In this document: positions 35,977 through 45,344 of the stretch, piece after piece
Layout of the letters: the number at the start of each line of letters is the position of its first letter
How positions within the stretch are numbered: the first letter of the stretch is position 1
NCBI RefSeq assembly: GCF_002277955.1
Contig: NZ_CP018477.1
Coordinates: 1,550,001-1,614,000, forward strand
Direction: 5' to 3'
DNA length: 64,000 nucleotides
Source of the DNA: Thermogutta terrifontis
GTDB taxonomy: Bacteria; Planctomycetota; Planctomycetia; Pirellulales; Thermoguttaceae
Translations under genes and position numbers: made by a program
The notes under the pieces: model-generated
What the model was told of the DNA's origin: nothing
The model's database searches: none
What the model saw: the letters and a program-made list of their open reading frames with translations, nothing else

Positions 35977-37203
35977 TCAACCACCTTTGCAGGAATGCTC
36001 GTCTGCCATCTGTTGTGCACCCTGGTGGCGGAATGCTTCTTCTGCGGCCTCGTAAACTTCCCTCAGGGGGACCTGATGCCGTCGTGCGATCTCGCGGCAG
36101 GCTTCAAACTCCGGCGAGAACTCCTGAACGCCATCCGGCAAGACGCGGACCTTACCTCGGATCTCCCCCCAACGTGTCTGCACGCTTGCCACCTGCCGTG
36201 GGAGCACGTGGCGTTCGACCGGCCAGAACCGTACCCCCAGCGTGGTCGTTTCCCGGAATAAAAGCGATTCCACGGCGGGCACAAGTTCCTCATTGCAGAG
36301 AACGGTGAGTTGCACTCCCGGACGGTTCTTCTTCATCTGGATCGGGGTAGTGAAAAGATCGAGAACTCCAAGCTCCCATAGCTTCTCCAGAGTGTAACCG
36401 AGGACCTCTGCGGAAAGATCATCGTAGTTTGTTTGCACGACCCAGATGCGGTCCCGCAGAACTGACGGCGAAGTTGCCTTCGCACAGGCGAGTTCCCCCA
36501 CAAAAAGGCGGAGGACATTCGGGCGGTGAGGAATGTCGCGAGATCCGGCCCCATACCCGATGCACTGGATTTCCATGGCGGGCAAGGGCCCGAACTCCCG
36601 TGCAAACGTCGTAATCAGGGCCGCGCCGGTGGGAGTCGTCATTTCCATTTGCACGTCGCAGGGAAGAAGCGGAACACCTCGCAACAATTCCGCCGTCGCC
36701 GGAGCAGGTACGCTCACCTCGCCATGGGCGATGCGGACTGTCCCGCCCCCGGTAGGAATGGCCGATGCGTAAACGGCCTCAATTCCCAAATAGCTGAGCC
36801 CGAACACGCTGCCCACAATATCGACAATCGAGTCAGCGGCGCCTACTTCGTGAAAATGCACTTTTTCCAGCGGCACTCCATGAACGCGGGCCTCCGCTTC
36901 GCCCAATCGGGTGAAAACCTTGACGGCTTGTTCCTTCACCGTGTCAGAGAGTGAGGATCGCTCAATCATTTCCACAATGTGGTGGAGGTGCCGATGATGG
37001 TGCTCGTGCGGAGTGTGGACGACAACCTGGGTCGCCCGAAAACCATTCTTTCGTACTTCCCTAGTTTCTAGACGGCAGTTGGTCAGCCCCAGCGAATCGA
37101 CGACCTGCTGGATGGCGTCGATGGGCACACCCGCGTCCACCAGCGCACCAAGGACCATGTCGCCACTAATCCCACTGAAGCAGTCGAAGTAAGCAGTTTT
37201 CAT
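35977..37203 (-). CDS. larC: Nickel-pincer cofactor biosynthesis protein LarC
   Basis: A 408-residue DUF111 protein. It inserts nickel into pyridinium-3,5-bisthiocarboxylic acid mononucleotide to make the lactate racemase cofactor. Typical features are AYFDCFSGISGDMVLGALVDAG at the start, the His-rich HEHHHRHLHHI metal site, VHFHEVGAADSIVDIVG, and the C-terminal TNYDDLSAEVLGY and PIQMKKNRPGVQL regions. The frame is continuous, whereas some bacteria need a frameshift to fuse LarC1 and LarC2. larA, larB and larE are not in the window. An ATG four codons upstream (37215) is equally possible. Confidence 0.88.
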   Translation of the reverse strand: MKTAYFDCFSGISGDMVLGALVDAGVPIDAIQQVVDSLGLTNCRLETREVRKNGFRATQVVVHTPHEHHHRHLHHIVEMIERSSLSDTVKEQAVKVFTRLGEAEARVHGVPLEKVHFHEVGAADSIVDIVGSVFGLSYLGIEAVYASAIPTGGGTVRIAHGEVSVPAPATAELLRGVPLLPCDVQMEMTTPTGAALITTFAREFGPLPAMEIQCIGYGAGSRDIPHRPNVLRLFVGELACAKATSPSVLRDRIWVVQTNYDDLSAEVLGYTLEKLWELGVLDLFTTPIQMKKNRPGVQLTVLCNEELVPAVESLLFRETTTLGVRFWPVERHVLPRQVASVQTRWGEIRGKVRVLPDGVQEFSPEFEACREIARRHQVPLREVYEAAEEAFRHQGAQQMADEHSCKGG

Positions 37204-37794
37204 CGGAGTGCACATCGAAAATGAGTCTACCCGCTGCTGATCGGCAGCGCACAAGAGGTGGACAACTCGTTTTCCTGGAGAATGGTTGACCGTTGGAACC
37301 GGTTGTAATCTTCTGCTGATTCTAAACGACCCCTGGGGCGAAACAAGCCCAAGCGTAGTTGACTCATCCCCACTCGTTCCCAATTTGCCATGGCATGCCA
37401 TGGGTACAGTCCGCCTTCCGGTTTTTTCGCAGGGACGTGCCTGTCACGTCCGATGAACACCGATTGACGCCCCATTCTTTTGTCCCGGGCACGACAAGCG
37501 TGCCCCTCCGAGGGATTTCTCGGAGAAGCCTGCTTGGCAGGTCCGATCAACGGCGGTCGATGAGTCATAGGATTTTGCCAAAATGGGGATGACCTGGCCC
37601 TGGCACGTGTTGAGGACGGTGAGTTCGCGGCTTGATCGGCCTGGCAGCGGCGTCAATAATGAGGCAAATGGCTGTTGTGGAGCGGTTAATTACTGTGCTG
37701 GCGCAACAGGGATTGCGGCACGCGGTTGCTAGGATGCGGTCCGTTTTCACTCATTGAAGCGTCTCTGGGGAATGCCTACGACGGAGGCCCCGAC
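37204..37794. other. Divergent intergenic region with interspersed repeat
   Basis: The gap between larC and the thioredoxin-family gene has no gene. It contains the second copy of the two-hairpin repeat and must include both promoters. Confidence 0.4.
37432..37510 (-). repeat. Two-hairpin interspersed repeat, copy 2
   Basis: On the minus strand it reads CGGAGGGGCACGCTTGTCGT, then GCCCG, about 33 bp, then GGACGTG-n5-CACGTCC. Order, spacing and hairpins match the copy at 22339-22416; the intervening DNA is more diverged. Confidence 0.6.
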
Positions 37795-38457
37795 ATGAGT
37801 CTCTCCCGCAGGATTCTTCCGATCTTGATGCCGGTTGTCGTTCTGGCTTTTGTGGGTTGCCAGGCTTCGAGGAATGAGAACCCGGCGAAAGGCGAGGCCC
37901 AGCAATCGTCCGCGGAAGTGAAGCAAACGGCCGTGAAACTGCCCGACCTGGTGGTCGAGGTGGGCGACGAAAAGGATCTCGACGCGATTCTCAAGGAAAA
38001 CAAAGGAAAAGTCGTGCTGGTCGATTTCTGGGGGACGTGGTGCATGCCGTGCATGGAACTGTTGCCCCATACCCTGGAGCTTGCCGAAAAATATGGCTCC
38101 CAGGGACTGGTGGTGGTGACTGTGGCGATCGAGGATATCAATGATCCGCGGAAGGTCGATGAAGTTAGAGGCGTGCTCATCAAACACGGGGCAACGGGCC
38201 AGGTACGGGCATTGGTCAGCCGATACGGAATTGGCGAAGAAGCATTCACGAAATTTAACATCGCCAGTGGCGCTCTCCCTCATCTGAAATTGTTCGGCCG
38301 GGATGGCACGCTGGCAGTGACCTTCGGATTGGAGGCTGAAAAGCCGGATCCCGAACGGATCGAAGCAGAAGTTCAACGGCTTCTCAAAGAGACGGCGGTT
38401 TCCCAGAGCCAGAGCACGGATGGGCCAGAGCTGGTCATCCCAGAAGCCAACTCTTGA
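37795..38457 (+). CDS. Lipoprotein thioredoxin-fold protein (TlpA/ResA-like)
   Basis: A 220-residue thioredoxin-family lipoprotein. The N-terminal segment MPVVVLAFVGCQAS carries a lipobox with Cys at about residue 22. The thioredoxin domain has KGKVVLVDFWGTWCMPCMEL (CMPC active site), VVVTVAIEDIND, and the cis-Pro region ASGALPHLKLFGRDG. It probably reduces disulfides or acts in cytochrome maturation in the periplasm. GGAGG at 37783 supports ATG 37795. It is 85 bp ahead of panB but unlikely to share its function. Confidence 0.82.
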   Translation: MSLSRRILPILMPVVVLAFVGCQASRNENPAKGEAQQSSAEVKQTAVKLPDLVVEVGDEKDLDAILKENKGKVVLVDFWGTWCMPCMELLPHTLELAEKYGSQGLVVVTVAIEDINDPRKVDEVRGVLIKHGATGQVRALVSRYGIGEEAFTKFNIASGALPHLKLFGRDGTLAVTFGLEAEKPDPERIEAEVQRLLKETAVSQSQSTDGPELVIPEANS

Positions 38458-38542
38458 GGGGTGTCCCGAGTGCGGAGTCCTTCCCGAGATAGTTTCGGCA
38501 AGCTGTAGCGCGTTCCTGGTTTAAGGAAAGTTGCCCGCGACG

Positions 38543-39346
38543 ATGAACGTCGATACCGGTCCTTTAACCGTTCCGAAGTTCTCCGCTCTGAAGCGCGCCG
38601 GCCGAAAAATCGCCATGGTAACGGCGTACGATTTTCCGTCGGCTGCGCTGGCCGACCTGGCCGGTGTGGATGGGATTCTCGTGGGCGACAGTGTGGGGAT
38701 GGTGGTCCAGGGGAAAAGCACTACTTTGCCCGTCACACTTGACCAGATGATTTACCATGCGGAGATGGTATGCCGGGCGGTGCGCCGTGCGCTGGTGGTG
38801 GTGGACATGCCGTTTATGAGCTATCAGACGGGAGTGCGGGACGCTCTTATCAACGCAGGGCGGATTCTCAAGGAAACCGGCGCGCAGGCGGTGAAACTGG
38901 AAGGGGGGCGGGAACAGGCAGAGTTAATTGCGGCACTGGTTCAGGCGGGGATCCCGGTACTGGCCCATTTGGGGCTTCGGCCGCAGGCCGTTCGGGCTGT
39001 GGGCGGATACCGCGTGGAAAGGGATCGAGAACGTTTGCTCGCCGACGCGGAGGCTGTCGAACGGGCGGGAGCTTTTGCGGTCATCCTCGAATGTATCCCG
39101 GTAGATATCGCCGCTGAAATCACCGCCAGTGTCGAGATTCCCACGATCGGTATCGGTGCGGGACCCCGGTGTGACGGTCAAATTCTCGTCTTCCATGACC
39201 TGCTGGGCTACGCCGCAGGCGGACGCAAGCCCAAGCACGCTAAACAGTATGCCAATTTGGGGGAGATCATCAACCAAGCGCTTCGGCAGTACATTCAAGA
39301 GGTCCAGGAAGGTAAGTTTCCCGGACCGGAGCACAGTTTCTCGTGA
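38543..39346 (+). CDS. panB: 3-methyl-2-oxobutanoate hydroxymethyltransferase
   Basis: A 267-residue PanB. It adds a hydroxymethyl group from 5,10-methylene-tetrahydrofolate to alpha-ketoisovalerate, the first step toward pantothenate. Recognisable blocks are KIAMVTAYDFPSAALAD, ILVGDSVGMVVQG, VVDMPFMSYQ, AVKLEGG, PVLAHLGLRPQ, ILECIP, PTIGIGAGPRCDGQILVFHD. ATG 38543 is used; a TTG at 38531 would sit on the ribosome binding site. panC and panD are not seen nearby. Confidence 0.93.
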   Translation: MNVDTGPLTVPKFSALKRAGRKIAMVTAYDFPSAALADLAGVDGILVGDSVGMVVQGKSTTLPVTLDQMIYHAEMVCRAVRRALVVVDMPFMSYQTGVRDALINAGRILKETGAQAVKLEGGREQAELIAALVQAGIPVLAHLGLRPQAVRAVGGYRVERDRERLLADAEAVERAGAFAVILECIPVDIAAEITASVEIPTIGIGAGPRCDGQILVFHDLLGYAAGGRKPKHAKQYANLGEIINQALRQYIQEVQEGKFPGPEHSFS

Positions 39347-39403
39347 AATCGAGCGGGGCCGTATCGCACGATTCGTCGCTATTCAGATCTGCAACGATGC
39401 GAT

Positions 39404-40003
39404 TCAGGCAGCAGGGCGCCGCTGGGCCAAATACGGGTTGTAGGCCGGATCATTGTACATCTTGAATTGGCGATAGATCTTCATCACGCGTTTGCCGGAG
39501 AAGAGGTCGGCTAGCAGATCCGCCAGTGCCGTGCTGAGGTCTTCGTGCTGCTGGTGCAGGATGCTCAACTTGGCCCTGGCCCGTTCCCGATGCTCCTCGT
39601 CCACGTCGGTTCGCTGCGTTTGCTCCTCCATATGATAGATGCGAAGCGCAAGAATCGATAACCGATCAATGGCCGCACCCGGCGTCTCCGTGTTCAATTT
39701 GGCCCGAGGAAGAGGACGCACTCCCCAAGCGGCAAGGTTGTTGAGAATGTATTCGTCAAGACGCTCAATCCAGTCGTTGCGTTCCTGGTTCAGCCGATCG
39801 ATTCGTCGCTTCACGGCGGCAATTTCGTGATCGCTGGCGGTGGGATCGCGGGCTTTGTCCTCCTCGTGCCACAAAAGAAAATTCCTCTGGTGCTGTTCGC
39901 AAACCAGATTGAGGAAGCCCCGGTAGGGGTTGTCAATCGGAGCGTGGTGCCATCTTTCGGTGCACTCTCGATGCAGATCGGTGATTGCGAACACATCGAT
40001 CAT
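39404..40003 (-). CDS. DUF4254 protein
   Basis: A 199-residue protein of DUF4254, a family of unknown function often found near glycosyltransferases and heptosyltransferases in Gram-negative-like bacteria. Typical features are LVCEQHQRNFLLWHEEDKARDP, IDRLNQERNDWIERLDE, and TPGAAIDRLSILALRIYHMEEQ. It is all helical and soluble. Start 40003 (MIDVFAITDLHREC) fits the family; longer frames add an unrelated leader. No glycosyltransferase is adjacent here. Confidence 0.78.
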   Translation of the reverse strand: MIDVFAITDLHRECTERWHHAPIDNPYRGFLNLVCEQHQRNFLLWHEEDKARDPTASDHEIAAVKRRIDRLNQERNDWIERLDEYILNNLAAWGVRPLPRAKLNTETPGAAIDRLSILALRIYHMEEQTQRTDVDEEHRERARAKLSILHQQHEDLSTALADLLADLFSGKRVMKIYRQFKMYNDPAYNPYLAQRRPAA

Positions 40004-40535
40004 GGCGGTCTTTCTCGCTCGCCGAATGGAATCTGGTCCAGGTTTTTGCTGGGGTTGACTTGTTTCGAAATCGACCAGATAACCGCCCGACGGCTGCTTT
40101 GCAGAAACCACTGGCAACCTCCCTTTTAAGAGTGGCACTCGGAAGCACCTTGTCGAGCTCAACAGGCTCGTGGTCGAGTGCCCACTTTCATATGCTCCGT
40201 CTCATCCTGTGCAAACTCTACACCGAAGTGACTCGGTGCTCACAAGACGTGAAGGGGAGTTTAGCAGTATGCGGAGGCTGTGCTCAAGGGCAAAAACAAT
40301 CCCCCACCGAGTAACGCGCTGCGCCACGGACACGCGCCACGCGTCGAGAGCCGAAAAACTGAAAACTGCTCTTGGCCGATGATTACCATTTTCGTATCAT
40401 GGGCACGCTTGGGAGTCTCGGCACCTCTTCGGTACATCCGGCTGGAAAACTGGCGGGACAACGAAGGCACAGGACATTTATCGCGGGTCGGGGTTCAGGG
40501 AGCGAACCATCGCCACATGTCACGGAGGACCGTCA
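40004..40535. other. Divergent intergenic region
   Basis: No gene is supported. A weak stem of TGTCGAG/GGTCGAG-type repeats lies near 40150-40180. GGAGG 7 bp before 40536 is the ribosome binding site of the next gene. Confidence 0.3.
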
Positions 40536-41804
40536 ATGGAAACGATCAAAACCATCGGCGTCCTGGTCGTTCTGCTCGTCGTTGGGTATCTCGGTTACAA
40601 AGCCGTAACGACTCCCCCGCCAACGCCTCCCCGTGACGATGACGCCCATCCGCCACCTGCCACGAGTAATCTCAATGTACCCATCCCGGAATTGCCCGCG
40701 GAACTGGCACAGCACTCGGGAAATGCCCCCGCCGCAGGCAGTCAACCAATGAGCGGGGCCGCTTCCGATGCAAATCAGGTAGCGGCCGGCAGACAGCCAC
40801 CCCCGGCGTTTATGGGAGGAACAGTTCCTTCCTCGAGCGACCCATCTCCAGCTTCCTCCCCGAATGTTGCTGGAGATGGAAGTCGGAATAAAGACGGCCA
40901 GATGGCTTCCCTGACCCCGCAAGCAGCCGTTGCCAGCGCGATGAGCCGGCCACCCGCAGACGTCCTGAGCCCGGCGGGAGCAATCGGGATGCCCGACGTT
41001 TCTAATACCGCAGGGAATGCGAATCCCAGGACCGGGGAACAGCAACCGCCGGATTCTTCGGGTTCTCCATCAGCGGGTGACATTGGGCAAAGCGGGATCC
41101 GCAAAGAATTTGCTGAATTCCTGGAAGCCGCTTACCGGAAACTGGATCGGGGAGAATTCTCTCAGGTCCATACGGTGCTCACGGCCTGGTACGCTGATCC
41201 CCGGTTGACTCCCCAGGAAGACGCGCAACTGACGGATTTACTTGACCAGGTGGCGGGCACCGTCGTTTTTTCCCGCCAGCATTTGTTGGAAAAGCCGTAT
41301 ATCGTTCAGCCGGGGGATACCCTCCAGTCGATTGCCGAACGCTACAACGTCACGCCCGAACTGCTCGCCAAAATCAACGGCATCGCCAAGCCAGAAGACC
41401 TCGTTCCCGGGATGACGCTGAAAGTTCTTCGCGGACCGTTTGATGCCGTCATTTATCTCCACCGACGGGAACTCGTTCTCATGTTGCAGGGCAAATATGC
41501 TGGTCGATTCCGCATCGGAATCGGAACCGATGCCCGTCAGTGTGAAGGGAGCTATCAGGTCCGCGAGAAGACTCGGTTTCCCCGGTATTTCAGCGACTCT
41601 GGTGTTTATGAGGCGGGAGACCCGCGGAACCCGCTGGGGCCGAAGTGGATCGGCCTGGAAGGACGCCTGGGAATTCACAGCACAGACGATCCCGCCCAAT
41701 TTGATAACCCCCAGGCCCCTGGTTCGATCTTTGTTTCCGCCAAGGACATGGAGGACCTTTTTGACATTCTGACGATCGGATCGCGAGTGACCGTGCTGCC
41801 GTAA
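40536..41804 (+). CDS. LysM / L,D-transpeptidase-fold protein lacking the catalytic Cys
   Basis: A 422-residue protein: a membrane anchor at residues 5-22, a long Pro/Ser/Ala-rich linker, a LysM domain (about 254-300, YIVQPGDTLQSIAERYNV), and a YkuD-type domain (about 303-422). The YkuD domain keeps NPLGPKWIGL and the His381 of GIHST, but the SHGCIRM box is replaced by APGSIFVS, so the nucleophilic Cys is Ser397 (TCG at 41724). It therefore may bind peptidoglycan without cross-linking it, or use another chemistry. It sits before pyrE on the same strand. Confidence 0.8.
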   Translation: METIKTIGVLVVLLVVGYLGYKAVTTPPPTPPRDDDAHPPPATSNLNVPIPELPAELAQHSGNAPAAGSQPMSGAASDANQVAAGRQPPPAFMGGTVPSSSDPSPASSPNVAGDGSRNKDGQMASLTPQAAVASAMSRPPADVLSPAGAIGMPDVSNTAGNANPRTGEQQPPDSSGSPSAGDIGQSGIRKEFAEFLEAAYRKLDRGEFSQVHTVLTAWYADPRLTPQEDAQLTDLLDQVAGTVVFSRQHLLEKPYIVQPGDTLQSIAERYNVTPELLAKINGIAKPEDLVPGMTLKVLRGPFDAVIYLHRRELVLMLQGKYAGRFRIGIGTDARQCEGSYQVREKTRFPRYFSDSGVYEAGDPRNPLGPKWIGLEGRLGIHSTDDPAQFDNPQAPGSIFVSAKDMEDLFDILTIGSRVTVLP

Positions 41805-41987
41805 TGTGATGCTGTATGGCGAGCCTGCAACTTCGGCGCCAGTCAGCGCTGCCCCAGGCCGCACGATTGTCCGAGTCTGTCCGGTGCCCTTGGTTTTCCG
41901 AACGAAGGACCTCACAATCAGGAAGGACCAGTGAACATGCGGGAGAGAGACCAAGCATCCGGTTGATCGAAAGGGAAGGCTCGACGA

Positions 41988-42536
41988 ATGTACGATCGAG
42001 AACAATTGCACCGTTTGATTCGTGAAAAGGCACTCCGCTTCGGCCAATTCACGCTGGCATCGGGCAAAACATCAACATTTTATCTGGACTGCAAGCAGGT
42101 CACGCTTGACCCCGAAGGGGCCCGGCTCATTGGGGAAGGTTTTCTGGACCTGCTTTCCGAGTCTCGGCCGGACGCCATCGGAGGCCTGGCTATCGGGGCC
42201 GATCCGATCACCGCCGCGGTGGTCACGATGTCGGCGGTTCGCAAAACACCCATTCGCGGATTTATGGTGCGGAAAGAACCGAAAGGTCATGGCACCCAAC
42301 AGTTCATCGAAGGACCAGTTTTTCCGGGCGATCGAGTGGCTATCGTTGAGGATGTCATCACCACGGGAGGTTCCGCGCTCAAGGCGGTTGAGCGGGCGGA
42401 AGCGTACGGTTTGAAAGTCGTCCAGGTGCTGGGGATCATCGACAGGTTGGAGGGAGGATCGGAGGAGTTCCGGCGACGGGGACTACCGTTTGCCAGTCTT
42501 TTTACGATCCGTGATTTCGGCATTGAACCAGCATAG
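41988..42536 (+). CDS. pyrE: Orotate phosphoribosyltransferase
   Basis: A 182-residue PyrE. It joins orotate to PRPP in pyrimidine synthesis. The PRPP-binding loop is VAIVEDVITTGGSALKAVE; other blocks are FTLASGKTSTFYLDCK, GLAIGADPITAA and RKEPKGHGTQQFIEGP. GGAAGG upstream supports ATG 41988. Length and motifs are complete. Confidence 0.94.
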   Translation: MYDREQLHRLIREKALRFGQFTLASGKTSTFYLDCKQVTLDPEGARLIGEGFLDLLSESRPDAIGGLAIGADPITAAVVTMSAVRKTPIRGFMVRKEPKGHGTQQFIEGPVFPGDRVAIVEDVITTGGSALKAVERAEAYGLKVVQVLGIIDRLEGGSEEFRRRGLPFASLFTIRDFGIEPA

Positions 42537-42714
42537 ACCATCATAAAATCGTGCGTACGGACGGCAGACAGGCAGCCGCGGCGGAGCTTCTCAACGAGGA
42601 GTGTGCCTGCTCGCCATATCTGAACGGATTGCCGATCGAAGCGCTCGGGTTTTGACAGGTAGGTGTTCTGTTCGTCAGTGAAATGTTTGGGCTCGGGACA
42701 CGGAGGGTCGTTCC

Positions 42715-43413
42715 ATGGAACATTCACTGCATGCGGACTTGAAGCGTTTTTATGCAGGTCCAGCGCCGTCTGTGGAGGTTGTTGTTGACGGCTACCGCAT
42801 CGACGCCACCAGCCATGGATGGTTGATTGAGATTCAGCAGGGGCCACTCTGGGCGATTCGAAGAAAAACCCAGGCGCTTTTGGACAAACACCGCGTGCTG
42901 GTCGTCAAGCCGATCGTGATGACCAGAACGATTGCCCGGCTGGAAGGAGAGGGAGGCCAGGTGATCTCTTACCGCAAGAGTCCAAAAGAGGGACACCGGT
43001 GGGATGTGTTTGAGGATCTTGTCCATTTTGCCAAGGTGTTTCCCCATCCCAGGCTGCGTATCGACGTGGCTTTCGTGGATGTGGTGGAATACCGTTATCC
43101 GCGGCAGCGCCGCTCGTGGCGCCGTCCCCCGTATCAGCTCGCCGACCGCCAGCTCGTGCAGGTGCGCGAGACGGTGACCCTTATGACACCGGATGATATG
43201 CGTCTGCTCCTGCCGGAGCTTCCTGAGGTGTTCGACAGTGCCGACCTTGCCGCGGTACTCGCAGTTCCCCGGTGGCGGGCGCAGCAGGTAGCGTATTGCC
43301 TGCGGGAAACGGGAGCCGTGCAGGTCCTGGGACGTACTCGTCGCGGCTGGCGATATTCGTGGCGGCCGACGCAACCCGCTCCCGTCGACCGCCTTTCCCT
43401 CCTGGTTGCTTAA
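42715..43413 (+). CDS. Conserved hypothetical protein, nuclease-like (DUF8091-type)
   Basis: A 232-residue protein. The N-terminal half reads VDGYRIDATSHGWLIEIQQG followed by an RRKTQALLDKHRVLVVKPI segment, an Asp/Glu-x-Gln plus Lys arrangement reminiscent of a PD-(D/E)XK core. The C-terminal half looks like a winged-helix (ADLAAVLAVPRWRAQQVAYC). I do not recognise a characterised relative; DUF8091 is the closest family I recall. GGAGGG precedes the start. It lies between pyrE and glnA with no tight coupling. Confidence 0.5.
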   Translation: MEHSLHADLKRFYAGPAPSVEVVVDGYRIDATSHGWLIEIQQGPLWAIRRKTQALLDKHRVLVVKPIVMTRTIARLEGEGGQVISYRKSPKEGHRWDVFEDLVHFAKVFPHPRLRIDVAFVDVVEYRYPRQRRSWRRPPYQLADRQLVQVRETVTLMTPDDMRLLLPELPEVFDSADLAAVLAVPRWRAQQVAYCLRETGAVQVLGRTRRGWRYSWRPTQPAPVDRLSLLVA

Positions 43414-43484
43414 TGGCGCCGCGTTGCCCAATATCTGGGCACAAAAGTCCCTATCTTAGGCAGTGATTTTCCGGACCTTGTCTG

Positions 43485-43498
43485 TTTCGCGCGCGAAA
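43485..43498. promoter_or_regulatory. Perfect 14-bp palindrome upstream of glnA
   Basis: TTTCGCGCGCGAAA is fully self-complementary and lies about 85 bp upstream of the candidate sigma-54 promoter, the right distance for an activator site. Binding protein unknown. Confidence 0.3.
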
Positions 43499-43568
43499 AC
43501 AACATGACATTGACGTTCTGCTGTCGCCATGCATGCTTAGACCATGCTTCGGCGTTTGTCGAATTTTT

Positions 43569-43584
43569 TGGCATAGAACCTGCA
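43569..43584 (+). promoter_or_regulatory. Candidate sigma-54 promoter of glnA
   Basis: TGGCATAGAACCTGCA matches the -24/-12 consensus, with GG and GC exactly 12 bp apart. It lies 110 bp upstream of the glnA start, which would give a leader of about 95 nt. Nitrogen control of glnA by RpoN is common. Confidence 0.45.
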
Positions 43585-43693
43585 ATTCCATCAACATCCT
43601 GGCTGCGGCTGGGGTAGTTGGAAGGTACAGTTTGGTTTTCAGCGTTTACCGATCGGGTACTTCTGTTGTCCAAGAGCAAAGCGAGGAGAAGGT

Positions 43694-45106
43694 ATGACCC
43701 CTAAGGAAGTCATCGCATTCTGCCGGGAGAAAGGCGTCAAGTCAGTTGACCTGCGGTTTATGGATTTTCCGGGCGTGTGGCAGCATTTCACAATCCCGGT
43801 GACCGCACTTACCGAGGATGTTTTCGAAGATGGGCTTGGATTCGATGGCTCGAGCATCCGGGGATGGCAGCGGATTAACGAGAGCGACATGCTGGTCCTG
43901 CCTCAGCCCGACACGGCCGCTCTGGACCCATTCGCGGAGATTCCCACGCTCATGATGATCTGCAACATTCAGGACCCCGTGACCCGCGAGGACTATTCCC
44001 GGGATCCACGGAATGTTGCCCGCAAGGCGGTCAACTACCTCAAAAGCCTTGGCATTGCGGATACCTGTTACGTTGGTCCGGAGGTGGAATTCTTCATTTT
44101 CGACGACATTCGCTACGATCAGACCTCGCACTGTGGATATTACTTTGTGGACAGTGTGGAAGGTGAATGGAACCGCGGGCGAGACGAGAAGCCCAATTTA
44201 GGCTATAAGCTGCGACATAAGGAAGGCTATTTCCCGGTGCCGCCCGCCGACCAGATGTTTAATATCCGCAATGAAATGATGCAACTGATGATTGAATGCG
44301 GGGTTCCCGTGGAAGCCCAGCACCATGAAGTGGCCACGGCTGGTCAATCTGAAATCGATTTGCGTTTCGACGAGCTCGTGACCATGGCCGACCGCGTGAT
44401 GGTTTACAAGTACATCGTCAAGAACGTGGCGCGGCGGCATAACAAGGTGGCTGTCTTCATGCCCAAGCCGATCTTCGGGGACAACGGCTCCGGGATGCAC
44501 ACCCACCTCTCCCTGTGGAAGAAAGGGCAGCCGCTTTTCGCGGGAAGCGGTTACGCTGGGCTGTCCGATATCGCACTTTACGCGATTGGTGGCCTGTTGA
44601 AACACGCGCCGGCACTTTGCGCCTTCACAAATCCAACCACCAACAGCTACAAGCGGCTTGTACCGGGATATGAAGCTCCGGTCAATCTCGCCTACTCCCA
44701 GAGGAATCGTTCGGCGGCCATCCGCATTCCCATGTACAGTGCCAATCCCAAGGCCAAACGGATCGAGTTCCGATGTCCCGATCCATCGTGCAACCCCTAT
44801 CTGGCCTTTGCTGCCATGCTGATGGCCATGATCGACGGGATTCAGAACAAGATCCATCCCGGGGATCCGCTCGATAAGGACATCTACGATCTTCCGCCGG
44901 AGGAACTTCAGAACATTCCCAAGACGCCAGGGTCGCTGGAAGAAGCACTCAACGCCCTGCGGAATGATCACGAATTTCTATTGCGGGGTGATGTATTCAC
45001 ACCGGACGTGATCGACACCTGGATCTGGTACAAGATGACGAACGAAGTGGACGCTATTCGCTTGCGTCCGCACCCCTATGAATTCTGCCTCTACGCGGAT
45101 ATTTGA
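43694..45106 (+). CDS. glnA: Glutamine synthetase type I
   Basis: A 470-residue GSI enzyme making glutamine from glutamate, ammonia and ATP. Landmarks are [47 protein letters not shown], the ATP-binding [36 protein letters not shown] and the [20 protein letters not shown] block. The adenylylation site is present in [11 protein letters not shown] (Tyr398), which places it in the GSI-beta class regulated by covalent modification. A sigma-54-like promoter precedes it and a strong hairpin terminator follows. Confidence 0.95.
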   Translation: MTPKEVIAFCREKGVKSVDLRFMDFPGVWQHFTIPVTALTEDVFEDGLGFDGSSIRGWQRINESDMLVLPQPDTAALDPFAEIPTLMMICNIQDPVTREDYSRDPRNVARKAVNYLKSLGIADTCYVGPEVEFFIFDDIRYDQTSHCGYYFVDSVEGEWNRGRDEKPNLGYKLRHKEGYFPVPPADQMFNIRNEMMQLMIECGVPVEAQHHEVATAGQSEIDLRFDELVTMADRVMVYKYIVKNVARRHNKVAVFMPKPIFGDNGSGMHTHLSLWKKGQPLFAGSGYAGLSDIALYAIGGLLKHAPALCAFTNPTTNSYKRLVPGYEAPVNLAYSQRNRSAAIRIPMYSANPKAKRIEFRCPDPSCNPYLAFAAMLMAMIDGIQNKIHPGDPLDKDIYDLPPEELQNIPKTPGSLEEALNALRNDHEFLLRGDVFTPDVIDTWIWYKMTNEVDAIRLRPHPYEFCLYADI

Positions 45107-45163
45107 TTTTCAATGGGCGACGCCCCTGCCAAACTGTTGCCCCAATAACCATTGAAGTTTCGC

Positions 45164-45202
45164 CGGTCCCGGGTGAATGTCGCGGCAGCTTACCCGGGAC
45201 CG
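45164..45202 (+). terminator. Terminator of glnA
   Basis: Perfect 11-bp stem CGGTCCCGGGT/ACCCGGGACCG with a 17-nt loop, followed by GACGTTTTG. Confidence 0.6.
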
Positions 45203-45264
45203 ACGTTTTGTATGTCTGATGATTGGTTAACAGCCAGGCGCTGAATGGGGCCAGGTTTTCTAAA

Positions 45265-45305
45265 AGAAAAGACGGCGTGAACCGATAGCTGGGGTTCACG
45301 CCGTC
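45265..45305 (-). terminator. Terminator of the leftward lipoprotein gene
   Basis: On the minus strand the stem GACGGCGTGAACC/GGTTCACGCCGTC is followed by TTTTCTTTTAG. It is a classic intrinsic terminator 40 bp after the lipoprotein stop. Confidence 0.75.
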
Positions 45306-45344
45306 CGGAAAGTCTTTCAGTGAGACAATGCTTTTGCCGCCGAG

